60,457 nucleotides of DNA, from assembly GCA_019115665.1 (NCBI GenBank), contig DXDD01000064.1, forward strand, positions 1 to 60,457, read 5' to 3'. Position numbers and translations under genes: made by a program. Source of the DNA: Candidatus Eisenbergiella pullistercoris. GTDB taxonomy: Bacteria > Bacillota > Clostridia > Lachnospirales > Lachnospiraceae. The notes under the pieces were generated by a model. That model had not been told where the DNA came from. It was given only the letters and a program-made list of their open reading frames with translations, and searched no databases. Positions 24,168-33,291 of this stretch are shown here, one piece after another (position 1 is the stretch's first letter; the number at the start of each line of letters is the position of its first letter).

Positions 24168-27100
24168 ATGAGTGACGGAAGCCGGGAGACGGGGAATATG
24201 TCGAAAAACACCGATGATCTGCAGCGCGCCTTTGAGGAGGGCTGGGAGATCAGCGAAGATGATTTTATGGAAACGAAGGATCTTGCGGAGACTGCGGCTC
24301 AGCTTCAGATGGCAGCTCCCTCAGGGGATGCGGACGAATATGAAGAATATGAAGAGGATCCGGAGGAGGAATACGAAGAAGATCCGGAAGAAGAGTACGA
24401 AGACTGGTCAGACAGACGCAGGGAGAGCGTGAGCGCTTCTTTTCGGGAAGAAACGGCCCGCGGGGAAAACAGCCGTCGTACGGCGGGGAAACGGCGTCCG
24501 GAAGCGGCGGAAAAGGAAAGCCGCCGTGCTTCCTCTGCGCACAGAGGAAATCATGAGGCCCCGCCCGTGCGCAGGCAGGGCCGTGCAGTTTCGTCCGTGC
24601 GCAGGCAGAACCGTCCGGTCTCGTCCGTGCGCGGGGAAGACCGTCAGGCTTCTGCGGACCGGAGAGGAAAACGGCAGACGCCTCCCGCCCGGAGAACCGG
24701 TGAAGCGCGCGGCAGGGCGGATGCCGGAAGAAGGCGCGGAAGAAAGGAAAATGCCTTTCTGACATTTTTAAAGGGACTTTCCGCCATGGACAGGGTGATC
24801 GGCCTGACCGGGGCCGCAGTCTGTCTTTTCGCCGCGTTCACTTTTACCATTGTTTTGTCGGCAAGAACCCGGGAGAGACAGGTGGAGGCTTTTTCGCAGG
24901 TCGGAGAAGAGCTTGCGCAGATTTCCGTTGCGGACGAGAGCACCTTCCTTGCCGTTGCGGACGGCCTTCTGGCCAGACAGCAGGCGGCGGCCGTTGTGGA
25001 ACCGGAGTATGAGGAAAAGGACGTTACTTCCGACGTTCAGGTCGGGCTGAATATGACCTCCGTGGAAAAGGATCTGAAGATCAAGTTCGTAAACCGCGGG
25101 ACGGGGAAGCTGATTCCCTATGTGGCCTTTGAGGCGAAGATCACGGGCCCGGAGCAGACCTGGAACAAAACGGACGACGATGAAGACGGCATCATTTATC
25201 TGACGGGGATCCCCGGAGGAGATTATACGGTGGAGGTGACCGGACCGGAGGATCTGGAGGGGTATGTTCTGCCGGATGGAGCACAGAGCGTAACTGTTAA
25301 GAATCAGATATCCTATGAAAAGATCGACGTATCAGACGAGATCAAGAGCGAATCTGAAGTGAACGCGGCGGCGGAGGATACGGAAATCAAGACGGAGGTG
25401 GAATCCGTGCTGCAGGATACGGTGGAGTGGGTGGAATCCACCCGTACGCCCATCGGAGCGGAAGGAAGCCTGTATATCGAAGTGAAAAAGGCCGATATTC
25501 CGGATCCTTCTCTGTCAGCCAGCCTGTCCTTCGCTCTGTTTGCCGGCGTGAAGGAGGACGGAATCCAGCTGCTGACAGAGCCGTCGGAAAGCACAGAGCC
25601 GTCTTCAGAGGAAACAGGCGGTGAGGAAGGCGGCACGCCGCCCTCAGAGAGCACGGATCCCGAGCCGGAGACCGTAGCGGTAACCGGCGTATCGGCAAGC
25701 CCGGACAGCCTGAGCGGAACCGTGGGAGGAAGCGGGAAGATCGATGTGACGGTCAGCCCGGATAACGCCTCGGACAGGAGCGTGAGCTTTTCTTCTGACA
25801 ATGGAGGCGTCGCCAGTGTGGACGGAAGCGGAAATGTGAGCTATAAAGGCGCGGGAAGCGCCGTCATTACAGTGAAGACCAGTGACGGCGGTTATACGGA
25901 TACCGTGTCCGTAAGCGTTTCGGAAGCGGAAAAGAAGGTGGAAAGCGTTTCCATTTCCGGAGATTCCACGGTGACAGTGGGAGGAAGCATCAGCCTCAGC
26001 GCTTCCGTAAGCCCTTCGGACGCTTCTTATGACGGGATTTCCTGGTCTTCTTCCAATACCGGCATCGCGACGGTGGATAACGGAAAGGTGACCGGCGCGG
26101 CGGCGGGAAGGGCGACCATTACCGCGGAGGCGGGGGGCGTGAAGGCAACAAAGGAAATCGAGGTGAAGGCGGCTGAGGTGACGCTCACCGGTCTTCAGAT
26201 CAGCGGTTCCAGCGGCGCGAAGAAGGGAGAAAACGTACAGCTGACCGTTACGGCGCAGCCTGCGGGAGCAGACGCTTCTGTGACATGGTCCTCTTCCGAC
26301 TCGGGAGTCGCCAGCGTGGACGGAAACGGCAGGGTGACCTGCATCGCGCCGGGAACGGCCACCATTACTGCGGTTTCCCAAAAGAATTCCGGCATAAAGG
26401 CTTCCATTACCTTTACGGTGACAGCGGATGCCTCCAATTCCGTGACCCTAAACGAGATGAAGATCACGGCAGGGCAGACGAAGGCTGCGGATGTGAAGAT
26501 TACGGGAAGCGTGTCCTCCAGCAGTTTTTCCATTGCCGATACCAAATATGCCACGGTAGATGAGAACGGAAATGTGAAAGCCATCCGTGCCGGAAGCACG
26601 GAGCTGACGGTAAAGGTAACCTTCTCCGACGGCAGCACGCAGACAAAAACGGCAAAGCTGACCGTAGAAGCGGCTGAAGTAAAGGGAATCACGCTGGACA
26701 AAACAAAGGTGACGCTGAAGGTGGGGGAAAGCCTGAAGCTGAATCCGGCCATCGATACCACCGGCTATACGGGCTGTCTGTGGTATACCTCCGACTCTTC
26801 CATCGTGACCGTGACGGAACACGGAAACGGAACCATCACGGCGGTGAAGGCGGGCAAGGCGACGATTACGGCCTGCAGCTCCGAGGATACCTCCAAAAAG
26901 GCAGCCTGTGAGGTGACGGTGACGGGCGGAAAGGCCGAGGAAGACACCAAAACCCTTCTGAAGGATAAGGACGGCAGGCAGCTTTTCATCAAAAAGGACG
27001 GGGCCTATGTGGAGGCGGTTGTTGCCGATTATTTTAAGTATGACGTATTCTACCGGCTGAACGATAACGTGGAATACAAATATACCGGCTGGCAGACCAT

Positions 27101-27806
27101 AGACGGAAAGCGCTATTATTTTGACAAGAACGGAAACAAAGTGACCGGAAAGCAGGTCATCCAGGGCGTCCAGTATGATTTTGGCGCGGACGGCGCGTTA
27201 AGCAGCGGCTCCGGCGTGCTGGGCATCGATGTGTCCAGGCACAACGGAAGCATCGACTGGGAAAAGGTGAAGAATTCCGGCGTTTCCTTCGTCATCATCC
27301 GCTGCGGCTACAGGGGTTCCGCTACAGGCGTCATGGTGGAGGACTCAAAATTCAGGAGCAACATACAGGGAGCCGCCGCGGCAGGCCTGAAGGTGGGCGT
27401 TTACTATTTCTCCCAGGCGGTCAACCGGGTGGAGGCTGTGGAGGAAGCTTCCGCGGCCCTTGATATCATCTCCGGATATAAGATCTCCTATCCCGTATTC
27501 ATCGATGTGGAAGCGGCGGGAGGAAGGGCGGACGGCATCAGCAACGCCGCCCGGACCGAGGTGGTGCAGGCCTTCTGCGAGACCATACGGGACAGCGGCT
27601 ACACTGCCGGCATCTATGCCAACAAGAACTGGCTGGGGAGCAAGATGAACACCGGAAGCTTCGGCGGGTACAACATCTGGCTGGCTCAGTACGCCGCGGC
27701 CCCCACCTATAACGGCAGATATGAGCTGTGGCAGTATTCCAGCACCGGAAAAATAGACGGCATCAGCGGAAACGTGGATCTGAACATCAGCTACCTGGGA
27801 TACTGA
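24168..27806 (+). CDS. Membrane-anchored multidomain GH25 lysozyme with bacterial Ig-like domains
   Basis: This 1212-residue protein has a long acidic then Arg-rich cytoplasmic N-terminus (1-200), one membrane helix (about 208-230), a Cna-B-like beta domain (about 300-390), a Ser/Glu linker, five BIG2-like Ig domains (about 502-920), a cell-wall-binding repeat segment with TGWQTIDGKRYYFDKNG (about 960-1010) and a C-terminal GH25 muramidase (about 1014-1212). GH25 residues are visible in LGIDVSRHNG and VFIDVEA. It should cut the MurNAc-GlcNAc bond of peptidoglycan at the outer face. GGAGAAGG lies before the ATG at 24168. The type II anchor with an intracellular tail is unusual for a lysozyme and suggests a tethered, controlled role. 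Confidence 0.9.
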   Translation: MSDGSRETGNMSKNTDDLQRAFEEGWEISEDDFMETKDLAETAAQLQMAAPSGDADEYEEYEEDPEEEYEEDPEEEYEDWSDRRRESVSASFREETARGENSRRTAGKRRPEAAEKESRRASSAHRGNHEAPPVRRQGRAVSSVRRQNRPVSSVRGEDRQASADRRGKRQTPPARRTGEARGRADAGRRRGRKENAFLTFLKGLSAMDRVIGLTGAAVCLFAAFTFTIVLSARTRERQVEAFSQVGEELAQISVADESTFLAVADGLLARQQAAAVVEPEYEEKDVTSDVQVGLNMTSVEKDLKIKFVNRGTGKLIPYVAFEAKITGPEQTWNKTDDDEDGIIYLTGIPGGDYTVEVTGPEDLEGYVLPDGAQSVTVKNQISYEKIDVSDEIKSESEVNAAAEDTEIKTEVESVLQDTVEWVESTRTPIGAEGSLYIEVKKADIPDPSLSASLSFALFAGVKEDGIQLLTEPSESTEPSSEETGGEEGGTPPSESTDPEPETVAVTGVSASPDSLSGTVGGSGKIDVTVSPDNASDRSVSFSSDNGGVASVDGSGNVSYKGAGSAVITVKTSDGGYTDTVSVSVSEAEKKVESVSISGDSTVTVGGSISLSASVSPSDASYDGISWSSSNTGIATVDNGKVTGAAAGRATITAEAGGVKATKEIEVKAAEVTLTGLQISGSSGAKKGENVQLTVTAQPAGADASVTWSSSDSGVASVDGNGRVTCIAPGTATITAVSQKNSGIKASITFTVTADASNSVTLNEMKITAGQTKAADVKITGSVSSSSFSIADTKYATVDENGNVKAIRAGSTELTVKVTFSDGSTQTKTAKLTVEAAEVKGITLDKTKVTLKVGESLKLNPAIDTTGYTGCLWYTSDSSIVTVTEHGNGTITAVKAGKATITACSSEDTSKKAACEVTVTGGKAEEDTKTLLKDKDGRQLFIKKDGAYVEAVVADYFKYDVFYRLNDNVEYKYTGWQTIDGKRYYFDKNGNKVTGKQVIQGVQYDFGADGALSSGSGVLGIDVSRHNGSIDWEKVKNSGVSFVIIRCGYRGSATGVMVEDSKFRSNIQGAAAAGLKVGVYYFSQAVNRVEAVEEASAALDIISGYKISYPVFIDVEAAGGRADGISNAARTEVVQAFCETIRDSGYTAGIYANKNWLGSKMNTGSFGGYNIWLAQYAAAPTYNGRYELWQYSSTGKIDGISGNVDLNISYLGY

Positions 27807-27829
27807 TCCGCCGGGACGGCAGGTTTTGT

Positions 27830-27858
27830 TTGGTAAATCAGGAATTATGTGTTATACT
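27830..27858 (+). promoter_or_regulatory. Promoter at the head of the dTDP-rhamnose/polysaccharide genes
   Basis: TTGGTA (27830-27835), a 17-bp spacer, and TATACT (27853-27858) preceded by TGT as an extended -10. Transcription would start near 27865, about 80 nt ahead of rfbB. Confidence 0.65.
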
Positions 27859-27945
27859 ATTACAAAATGCGGGCAGGGAAACCGGACGGACAGGTTCCGG
27901 CCGGTTCCCTGACAGGAAAATACAGAGTCTGAAACGGAGGAGAAC

Positions 27946-29031
27946 ATGAGAACCTATCTGGTAACGGGCGGCGCCGGCTTCATCGGCTCCAATTATATTC
28001 ACTATATGTTTAAGAAATACGGGGACGAAATCCGCATCATCAACGTGGACGCCCTGACCTATGCGGGAAATCTGGAAAACCTGAAGGACGTGGAGGGAAG
28101 GGATAACTACACCTTCATCCGCGCCAACATCTGCGATAAGGAAGCGATTGAGAAGATCTTCGCGGAAAACGACATCGACCGGGTGGTGCATTTCGCGGCG
28201 GAGAGCCATGTGGACAGAAGCATTAAAAATCCCGAGATCTTCGTGCAGACCAACGTGCTTGGCACGGCGGTGATGCTCAACTGCGCGAAGGCGGCCTGGG
28301 AGAAGGAGGACGGAACCTTTCAGGAGGGAAAGAAATTCCTCCATGTCTCCACGGACGAGGTCTATGGTTCCCTGGAGAACGAGGGCGAGTATTTTTATGA
28401 GACCACGCCCTATGCGCCCCACAGCCCCTATTCCGCCAGCAAGGCGGGCTCGGACATGCTGGTAAAAGCCTATATGGACACCTATCATTTCCCGGCCAAC
28501 ATCACCAACTGCTCCAACAACTACGGCCCATATCAGTTCCCGGAGAAGCTGATCCCGTTAATCATCAACAACGCGCTTCACGGAAAGAAGCTTCCGGTCT
28601 ACGGAGACGGCAAAAACGTGCGCGACTGGCTGTATGTGGAGGACCACGCGAAGGCCATCGACATGGTGCAGGAGAAGGGGCGCCTGTTTGAGACCTATAA
28701 CGTGGGCGGACACAATGAGAAGCAGAATATTGAGATCATTCATATCATCCTTGACACCCTGCGGGAGATGCTTCCGGATTCCGATCCCAGGAAAGCGCAT
28801 ATCAACGAGGACCTGATTACCTACGTGGAGGACAGAAAAGGCCACGACCGCCGCTATGCCATCGCGCCGGACAAGATCCGTGCGGAGATCGGCTGGGAGC
28901 CGGAGACCATGTTCGCCGAAGGCATCAAAAAGACCATCGCCTGGTACTTCGAGCACGAGGACTGGATGAAAAACGTGACCAGCGGCGATTACCAGAAATA
29001 TTACGAGGAAATGTACCATACCGGGAAATAA
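27946..29031 (+). CDS. rfbB: dTDP-glucose 4,6-dehydratase
   Basis: RfbB converts dTDP-glucose into dTDP-4-keto-6-deoxyglucose, the second step of dTDP-L-rhamnose synthesis, in the cytoplasm. The 361-residue SDR protein has the NAD-binding GGAGFIGSNYIHYMF at the N-terminus, the HFAAESHVDRS segment, the STDEVYG segment carrying catalytic Asp-Glu, and YSASKAGSD containing the Tyr-x3-Lys pair. Length is normal. GGAGGAG lies just before the ATG. It heads a run of same-strand polysaccharide genes. Neighbouring rfbA and rfbC confirm the pathway; rfbD is not in the window. Confidence 0.97.
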   Translation: MRTYLVTGGAGFIGSNYIHYMFKKYGDEIRIINVDALTYAGNLENLKDVEGRDNYTFIRANICDKEAIEKIFAENDIDRVVHFAAESHVDRSIKNPEIFVQTNVLGTAVMLNCAKAAWEKEDGTFQEGKKFLHVSTDEVYGSLENEGEYFYETTPYAPHSPYSASKAGSDMLVKAYMDTYHFPANITNCSNNYGPYQFPEKLIPLIINNALHGKKLPVYGDGKNVRDWLYVEDHAKAIDMVQEKGRLFETYNVGGHNEKQNIEIIHIILDTLREMLPDSDPRKAHINEDLITYVEDRKGHDRRYAIAPDKIRAEIGWEPETMFAEGIKKTIAWYFEHEDWMKNVTSGDYQKYYEEMYHTGK

Positions 29032-29088
29032 ACGGACAGGCGCGTATAATCCCGCAGACGGCGGGCAGTAAAAGAAACGGAGGAAGCC

Positions 29089-29958
29089 ATGAAGGGTATC
29101 ATACTTGCAGGAGGGAGCGGAACCAGACTGTATCCGCTCACCAAGGCGATTTCCAAGCAGATCATGCCGGTCTATGACAAGCCGATGATCTACTATCCTC
29201 TTTCCACGCTGATGCTTGCGGATATCCGCGAGATTCTCATCATCTCCACGCCGCGGGATCTGCCCGTGTTCCGGGAGCTGTTCGGAACCGGGGAGCAGCT
29301 TGGACTTTCCCTTTCCTACGCGGTGCAGGAGGAACCGAGAGGACTTGCCGAAGCGTTTCTGATCGGAGAGGAGTTTATCGGAAAGGACCGCGTCGCCCTG
29401 GTGCTTGGGGACAATATTTTCTACGGCCAGAGCTTTTCCAAAGTGCTCCGTATGGTGGCGGCCAGGGAAAAGGGCGCCACGATCTTCGGCTATTATGTCC
29501 GCGACCCAAGAGAATACGGCGTGGTGGAGTTTGACGAAGACGGAAGGGCCCTTTCCATCGAGGAGAAGCCGGAGCATCCGAAGAGCAATTATGCGGTGCC
29601 GGGACTCTATTTTTACGACAATGATGTGGTTGAGATCGCGAAGAACGTGAAGCCTTCCGCGAGGGGAGAGCTGGAGATCACCGCAGTGAACAACGAATAC
29701 CTGCGCAGGGGAGACCTGCGGGTGGAGACGCTGGGCAGAGGCTTTGCCTGGCTGGATACGGGAAGCCACGATTCCCTGCTGGACGCCTCCGATTATGTGG
29801 CGGCGGTGCAGAAGCGGCAGGGCCTGTACGTTTCCTGCATCGAGGAGATCGCCTACCGCCGCGGCTTCATCAACAGGGAGCAGCTTCTGAAGCTGGCGGA
29901 GCCTCTGATGAAGACCAATTACGGAAAATATCTGGTGGAAGTTGCGAACGGGCTGTAA
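29089..29958 (+). CDS. rfbA: Glucose-1-phosphate thymidylyltransferase
   Basis: RfbA joins glucose 1-phosphate and dTTP to make dTDP-glucose, the first step of the rhamnose donor pathway. The 289-residue protein starts with the nucleotide-binding [17 protein letters not shown], followed by [13 protein letters not shown]. The LGDNIFYG segment holds the metal-binding Asp, and [10 protein letters not shown] and YFYDNDV are family typical. CGGAGGAAG precedes the ATG at 29089. It is 57 bp after rfbB in the same transcript. Allosteric control by dTDP-rhamnose is known for the family. Confidence 0.97.
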   Translation: MKGIILAGGSGTRLYPLTKAISKQIMPVYDKPMIYYPLSTLMLADIREILIISTPRDLPVFRELFGTGEQLGLSLSYAVQEEPRGLAEAFLIGEEFIGKDRVALVLGDNIFYGQSFSKVLRMVAAREKGATIFGYYVRDPREYGVVEFDEDGRALSIEEKPEHPKSNYAVPGLYFYDNDVVEIAKNVKPSARGELEITAVNNEYLRRGDLRVETLGRGFAWLDTGSHDSLLDASDYVAAVQKRQGLYVSCIEEIAYRRGFINREQLLKLAEPLMKTNYGKYLVEVANGL

Positions 29959-30037
29959 GACAGGCGGTCCGCGTTCGATGGGAACAGGGGGCGGGAACGC
30001 CTGCTTCCCGGGAAAATAAAGGAGAAAGTTTGTAAAA

Positions 30038-30610
30038 ATGGGAAAGATAACGGTAGAAACATGTGAAATCGAGGGCCTGAAGGTGATCACCCCCGCGGTT
30101 TTCGGGGATGAACGGGGCTATTTCATGGAAACCTATCATTATGAGGCATACAAGGAGGCCGGGATCGATCAGGTTTTCGTGCAGGACAATCAGTCCTCCT
30201 CCAGAAAGGGCGTGCTGAGAGGCCTGCATTTTCAGATCAATTTTCCCCAGGCGAAGCTGGTACGGGTCCTGAAGGGAGAGGTGTTCGATGTGGCTGTGGA
30301 TTTAAGAGAGGGCTCCCCTACCTTTGGAAAGTGGCATGGCGTGCTCCTTTCCGAGGAGAATAAAAAGCAGTTTTTCATCCCGGAGCATTTCGCCCACGGC
30401 TTTGTGGTGCTCTCCGACGAGGCGGAGTTCGCCTATAAATGTACGGATTTCTACCATCCGAACGATGAGGGCGGCCTGAAATGGGACGATCCGGAAATCG
30501 GCGTGAAGTGGCCGATCCCCGAGGGAATGGAACTGATTCTTTCCGAGAAGGATCAGAAATGGGGCGGACTGAAGGAGTACGCCGTGGACGGCGGCAGAAA
30601 GAAAGTTTGA
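30038..30610 (+). CDS. rfbC: dTDP-4-dehydrorhamnose 3,5-epimerase
   Basis: RfbC epimerises C3 and C5 of dTDP-4-keto-6-deoxyglucose to give dTDP-4-keto-L-rhamnose. The 190-residue cupin protein shows FGDERGYFMETYH, LRGLHFQ with the catalytic His, and FAHGFVVLSD; all are diagnostic. AAGGAGAAAG lies upstream of the ATG. The final reductase RfbD is absent between here and the exporter genes, so it must be encoded elsewhere if rhamnose is the end product. Confidence 0.96.
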   Translation: MGKITVETCEIEGLKVITPAVFGDERGYFMETYHYEAYKEAGIDQVFVQDNQSSSRKGVLRGLHFQINFPQAKLVRVLKGEVFDVAVDLREGSPTFGKWHGVLLSEENKKQFFIPEHFAHGFVVLSDEAEFAYKCTDFYHPNDEGGLKWDDPEIGVKWPIPEGMELILSEKDQKWGGLKEYAVDGGRKKV

Positions 30611-30620
30611 ACGGGAAAGA

Positions 30621-31640
30621 ATGAAGAAGGAAAAAAACAAAGCGGCGGCGGGAAAGCCGCTCAGTAAGAAGACAGGGATCACGATTTTCACCCTCATCAT
30701 GCTCATCATGGGGGTGATTATTGCGTGTTACCATAACCCGCTGGCGGACCCGGCGGACGAGCTTTTAAAGAAAATCATCGCCTGCGCGCTGATCGCGGCG
30801 GCCATCGTGGTATTCGCCCGGTTTTACGACAAGATCACCCAGCTTCCCCAGGAGCTGTATGCCAGCCGCCGCCTGATCTGGCGGCTGGCCAAAAACGATT
30901 TCAAACGGCGCTATGCCGGTTCCTACATGGGCGCCATCTGGGCCATGGTGCAGCCCGTGGTGACGGTCGCCATGTATTTCGTGGTGTTTCAGGTGATCAT
31001 GAAGCAGAAAATTGAGCTCGCGGGAAAAGGCGTGACGGTTCCCTATCTGGTGTTTCTGACCGCCGGACTGGTGCCCTGGTTCTATTTTTCCGAGGCGCTC
31101 ACCAGCGGCATGATGGCGCTTCTGGAGTATGAATATCTGGTGAAGAAGGTGGTTTTCAAGATCAGCATCCTTCCCATCATCAAGATCATCGCGGCCACGT
31201 TCATCCACCTCTTTTTTGTGATCGTGCTGCTCATCATTTCGGCCTGCTACGGCTTCTATCCCAGTCTGTATACGCTGCAGGTTTTCTATTACAGCTTCTG
31301 CACCTTTGCGCTGGTACTGGCGCTCAGCTATACCACCTGCTCCGTGGTGGTCTATTTCCGGGATCTGCAGCAGATCGTGGGTATCGGACTGCAGATCGGC
31401 ATGTGGGCCACGCCGGTACTGTGGAATATCGGGCAGATGAACGAGAACGTCCAGATGGTTCTGAAGATCAATCCGCTGGTGTACATCGTGGAGGGCTACC
31501 GCAGCGCGATTTACGGAGAACAGTGGTTCTGGGAGGATTTCTACTCCACCATGTACTTCTGGATCATTACGGTGGTGCTGTTCGTCATCGGCACGCTGGT
31601 CTATAAGCGCCTGAAGGTACATTTCGCGGATATCATGTAG
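30621..31640 (+). CDS. wzm: ABC-2 type polysaccharide exporter permease (Wzm/TagG-like)
   Basis: This 339-residue integral membrane protein is the permease of an ABC exporter for undecaprenyl-linked polysaccharide. The ABC-2 membrane domain spans about residues 85-335, with LIWRLAKNDFKRRYAGSYMGAIWAMVQP at its start as in Wzm and TagG; the following helices include VYIVEGYRSAIYG near the end. The N-terminus is extended by about 80 residues with two further helices, which is longer than typical Wzm. It begins 10 bp after rfbC. The ATPase partner follows, but a 194-bp palindromic element separates them. Confidence 0.92.
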   Translation: MKKEKNKAAAGKPLSKKTGITIFTLIMLIMGVIIACYHNPLADPADELLKKIIACALIAAAIVVFARFYDKITQLPQELYASRRLIWRLAKNDFKRRYAGSYMGAIWAMVQPVVTVAMYFVVFQVIMKQKIELAGKGVTVPYLVFLTAGLVPWFYFSEALTSGMMALLEYEYLVKKVVFKISILPIIKIIAATFIHLFFVIVLLIISACYGFYPSLYTLQVFYYSFCTFALVLALSYTTCSVVVYFRDLQQIVGIGLQIGMWATPVLWNIGQMNENVQMVLKINPLVYIVEGYRSAIYGEQWFWEDFYSTMYFWIITVVLFVIGTLVYKRLKVHFADIM

Positions 31641-31645
31641 GGAGA

Positions 31646-31839
31646 GTTACTATTCACAGCCCCTCCACCCGCATGCGCAAAACCAGCCAGCTTCGCTGTC
31701 TGCCGCTGCTGACGCAGCTTCCCGTTTTGCTTATTTGGGTGGAGTGACTGATTCCAGTCTGCCGGATCAACGCTTTGCTCTGCTTACATGCGAGCATGAC
31801 GCAGAGCAATCTTTGAACCGGCAGGCTGTGAATAGTAAC
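31646..31839. repeat. 194-bp MITE-like palindromic element folding into three arms
   Basis: GTTACTATTCACAGCC (31646-31661) is repeated as a perfect inverted copy GGCTGTGAATAGTAAC (31824-31839). Inside are two further hairpins. One uses CTCCACCC/GGGTGGAG (31663-31670, 31737-31744) plus GCAAAAC/GTTTTGC (31677-31683, 31724-31730). The other uses TGCCGGATCAA/TTGAACCGGCA (31760-31770, 31813-31823, one mismatch) plus TTGCTCTGC/GCAGAGCAA (31775-31783, 31801-31809) capped by CATGC-GA-GCATG. It encodes no protein. It starts 6 bp after the wzm stop and ends just before the RBS of wzt. A clear target-site duplication is not visible. Confidence 0.85.
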
Positions 31840-31852
31840 AGGAAGGAACAAC

Positions 31853-33268
31853 ATGGATACAAAACAGCTTGCCATCCACGTGGAGGGACTGAATAAGGTA
31901 TACCGTCTGTATGATCACAACAGGGACCGGCTCATCGATTCGCTGGGCCTTGCCAGAAAAAAACGCTACCGGGAGCATTTTGCCCTGAACAATGTGGATC
32001 TGGACGTATATCAGGGCGAATGCGTGGGCATCATCGGAACCAACGGCTCCGGAAAGTCCACCATTCTGAAAATCATTACCGGGGTGCTCAACCCCACATC
32101 CGGCACCGTGCAGGTGAACGGGCGAATCTCCGCCCTGCTGGAGCTGGGCGCGGGCTTTAATTATGAATACAACGGCATCGAAAACGTTTATCTCAACGGC
32201 ACCATGATCGGCTTTTCGGAGAAGGAGATCGACGAGAAGCTGCAGGATATCCTGGATTTCGCGGATATCGGAGATTATGTCTATCAGCCGGTGAAAACCT
32301 ATTCCAGCGGTATGTTCGTGCGGCTGGCCTTTGCGGTGGCCATTAACATCGATCCGGAAATCCTGATCGTGGACGAGGCGCTTTCCGTGGGAGACGTGTT
32401 TTTCCAGGCCAAGTGCTATCATAAGTTTGAGGAATTCAAAAAGCAGGGAAAGACCATCCTCTTCGTGAGCCATGATCTGAGCGCGATCAGCAAATACTGT
32501 GACCGGGCGGTGCTGTTAAATCAGGGCGTGAAGCTGGGAGAGGGAAGCCCCCGCGACATGATCGACATTTACAAGCAGGTGCTGGTGGGCCAGTATGAGC
32601 TTCCCAGCGGAGATAAAAAGGCGAATCTGGCGGCGGATGAGGATATCCGGAAATTGGCCGCCAAGAAGGCTGACGGCGGCGCGTCCCGGACATCGTCTCC
32701 GGCTGGGGAGACCGCGCAGGAGCAGACGGCTCAGACCGGACAGGCGGAAGAGGAAAACGCTGGACAGCCCGCGGCGGAAGGAGAGGGCCGTCCGGTTCCG
32801 GGCCTCAACATCCAGGCGCTCGAATACGGCACCAAAGAGGCCGAGATCGTGGAATACTATATGACGGACGGGGCGGGACTTCGCACCTCGGCCATTCTGA
32901 AGGGAGAGTCCTTTACCCTTCATATGAAGGTGAAGATTCATAAGGACATTGCGGCTCCCATTTTTGCCCTTTCCATCAAGAACATTAAGGGCGTGGAAAT
33001 CACGGGAACCAACACCATGGTGGAGCGAAGCTTTCTGGAAAGCGTGAAGGCCGGAGAGGTCCTCGCCATCACCTTCACCCAGAAGGTGCGCCTCCAGGGC
33101 GGCGAATACCTGCTTTCCCTGGGCGTGACAGGCTATGAGAAGGACGCTTTTACGGTATACCACAGGCTGTACGACATCCTGAACCTGACCGTGATTTCAG
33201 ACCATGATACGGTGGGCTACTTCGATATGGAATCGGATGTGAAAGTGGAGTACGAGAAGAAGTTCTAA
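31853..33268 (+). CDS. wzt: ABC exporter ATPase with C-terminal glycan-binding domain (Wzt-like)
   Basis: This 471-residue protein is the ATPase of the exporter. Walker A is GTNGSGKST at 62-70, the signature is YSSGMFVRLAFA, and Walker B is ILIVDEAL. After a low-complexity linker of about 60 residues, residues about 320-471 form a Wzt_C-type beta-sandwich. In E. coli O8/O9a this domain reads the capped non-reducing end of the finished polymer before export. AGGAAGGA lies before the ATG at 31853. Its presence here, followed directly by a methyltransferase-kinase gene, implies chain-end recognition in a Gram-positive envelope. That inference rests on domain order and neighbours. Confidence 0.93.
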   Translation: MDTKQLAIHVEGLNKVYRLYDHNRDRLIDSLGLARKKRYREHFALNNVDLDVYQGECVGIIGTNGSGKSTILKIITGVLNPTSGTVQVNGRISALLELGAGFNYEYNGIENVYLNGTMIGFSEKEIDEKLQDILDFADIGDYVYQPVKTYSSGMFVRLAFAVAINIDPEILIVDEALSVGDVFFQAKCYHKFEEFKKQGKTILFVSHDLSAISKYCDRAVLLNQGVKLGEGSPRDMIDIYKQVLVGQYELPSGDKKANLAADEDIRKLAAKKADGGASRTSSPAGETAQEQTAQTGQAEEENAGQPAAEGEGRPVPGLNIQALEYGTKEAEIVEYYMTDGAGLRTSAILKGESFTLHMKVKIHKDIAAPIFALSIKNIKGVEITGTNTMVERSFLESVKAGEVLAITFTQKVRLQGGEYLLSLGVTGYEKDAFTVYHRLYDILNLTVISDHDTVGYFDMESDVKVEYEKKF

Positions 33269-33291
33269 ACCGGCAGAAAACAGGAGGTAAT

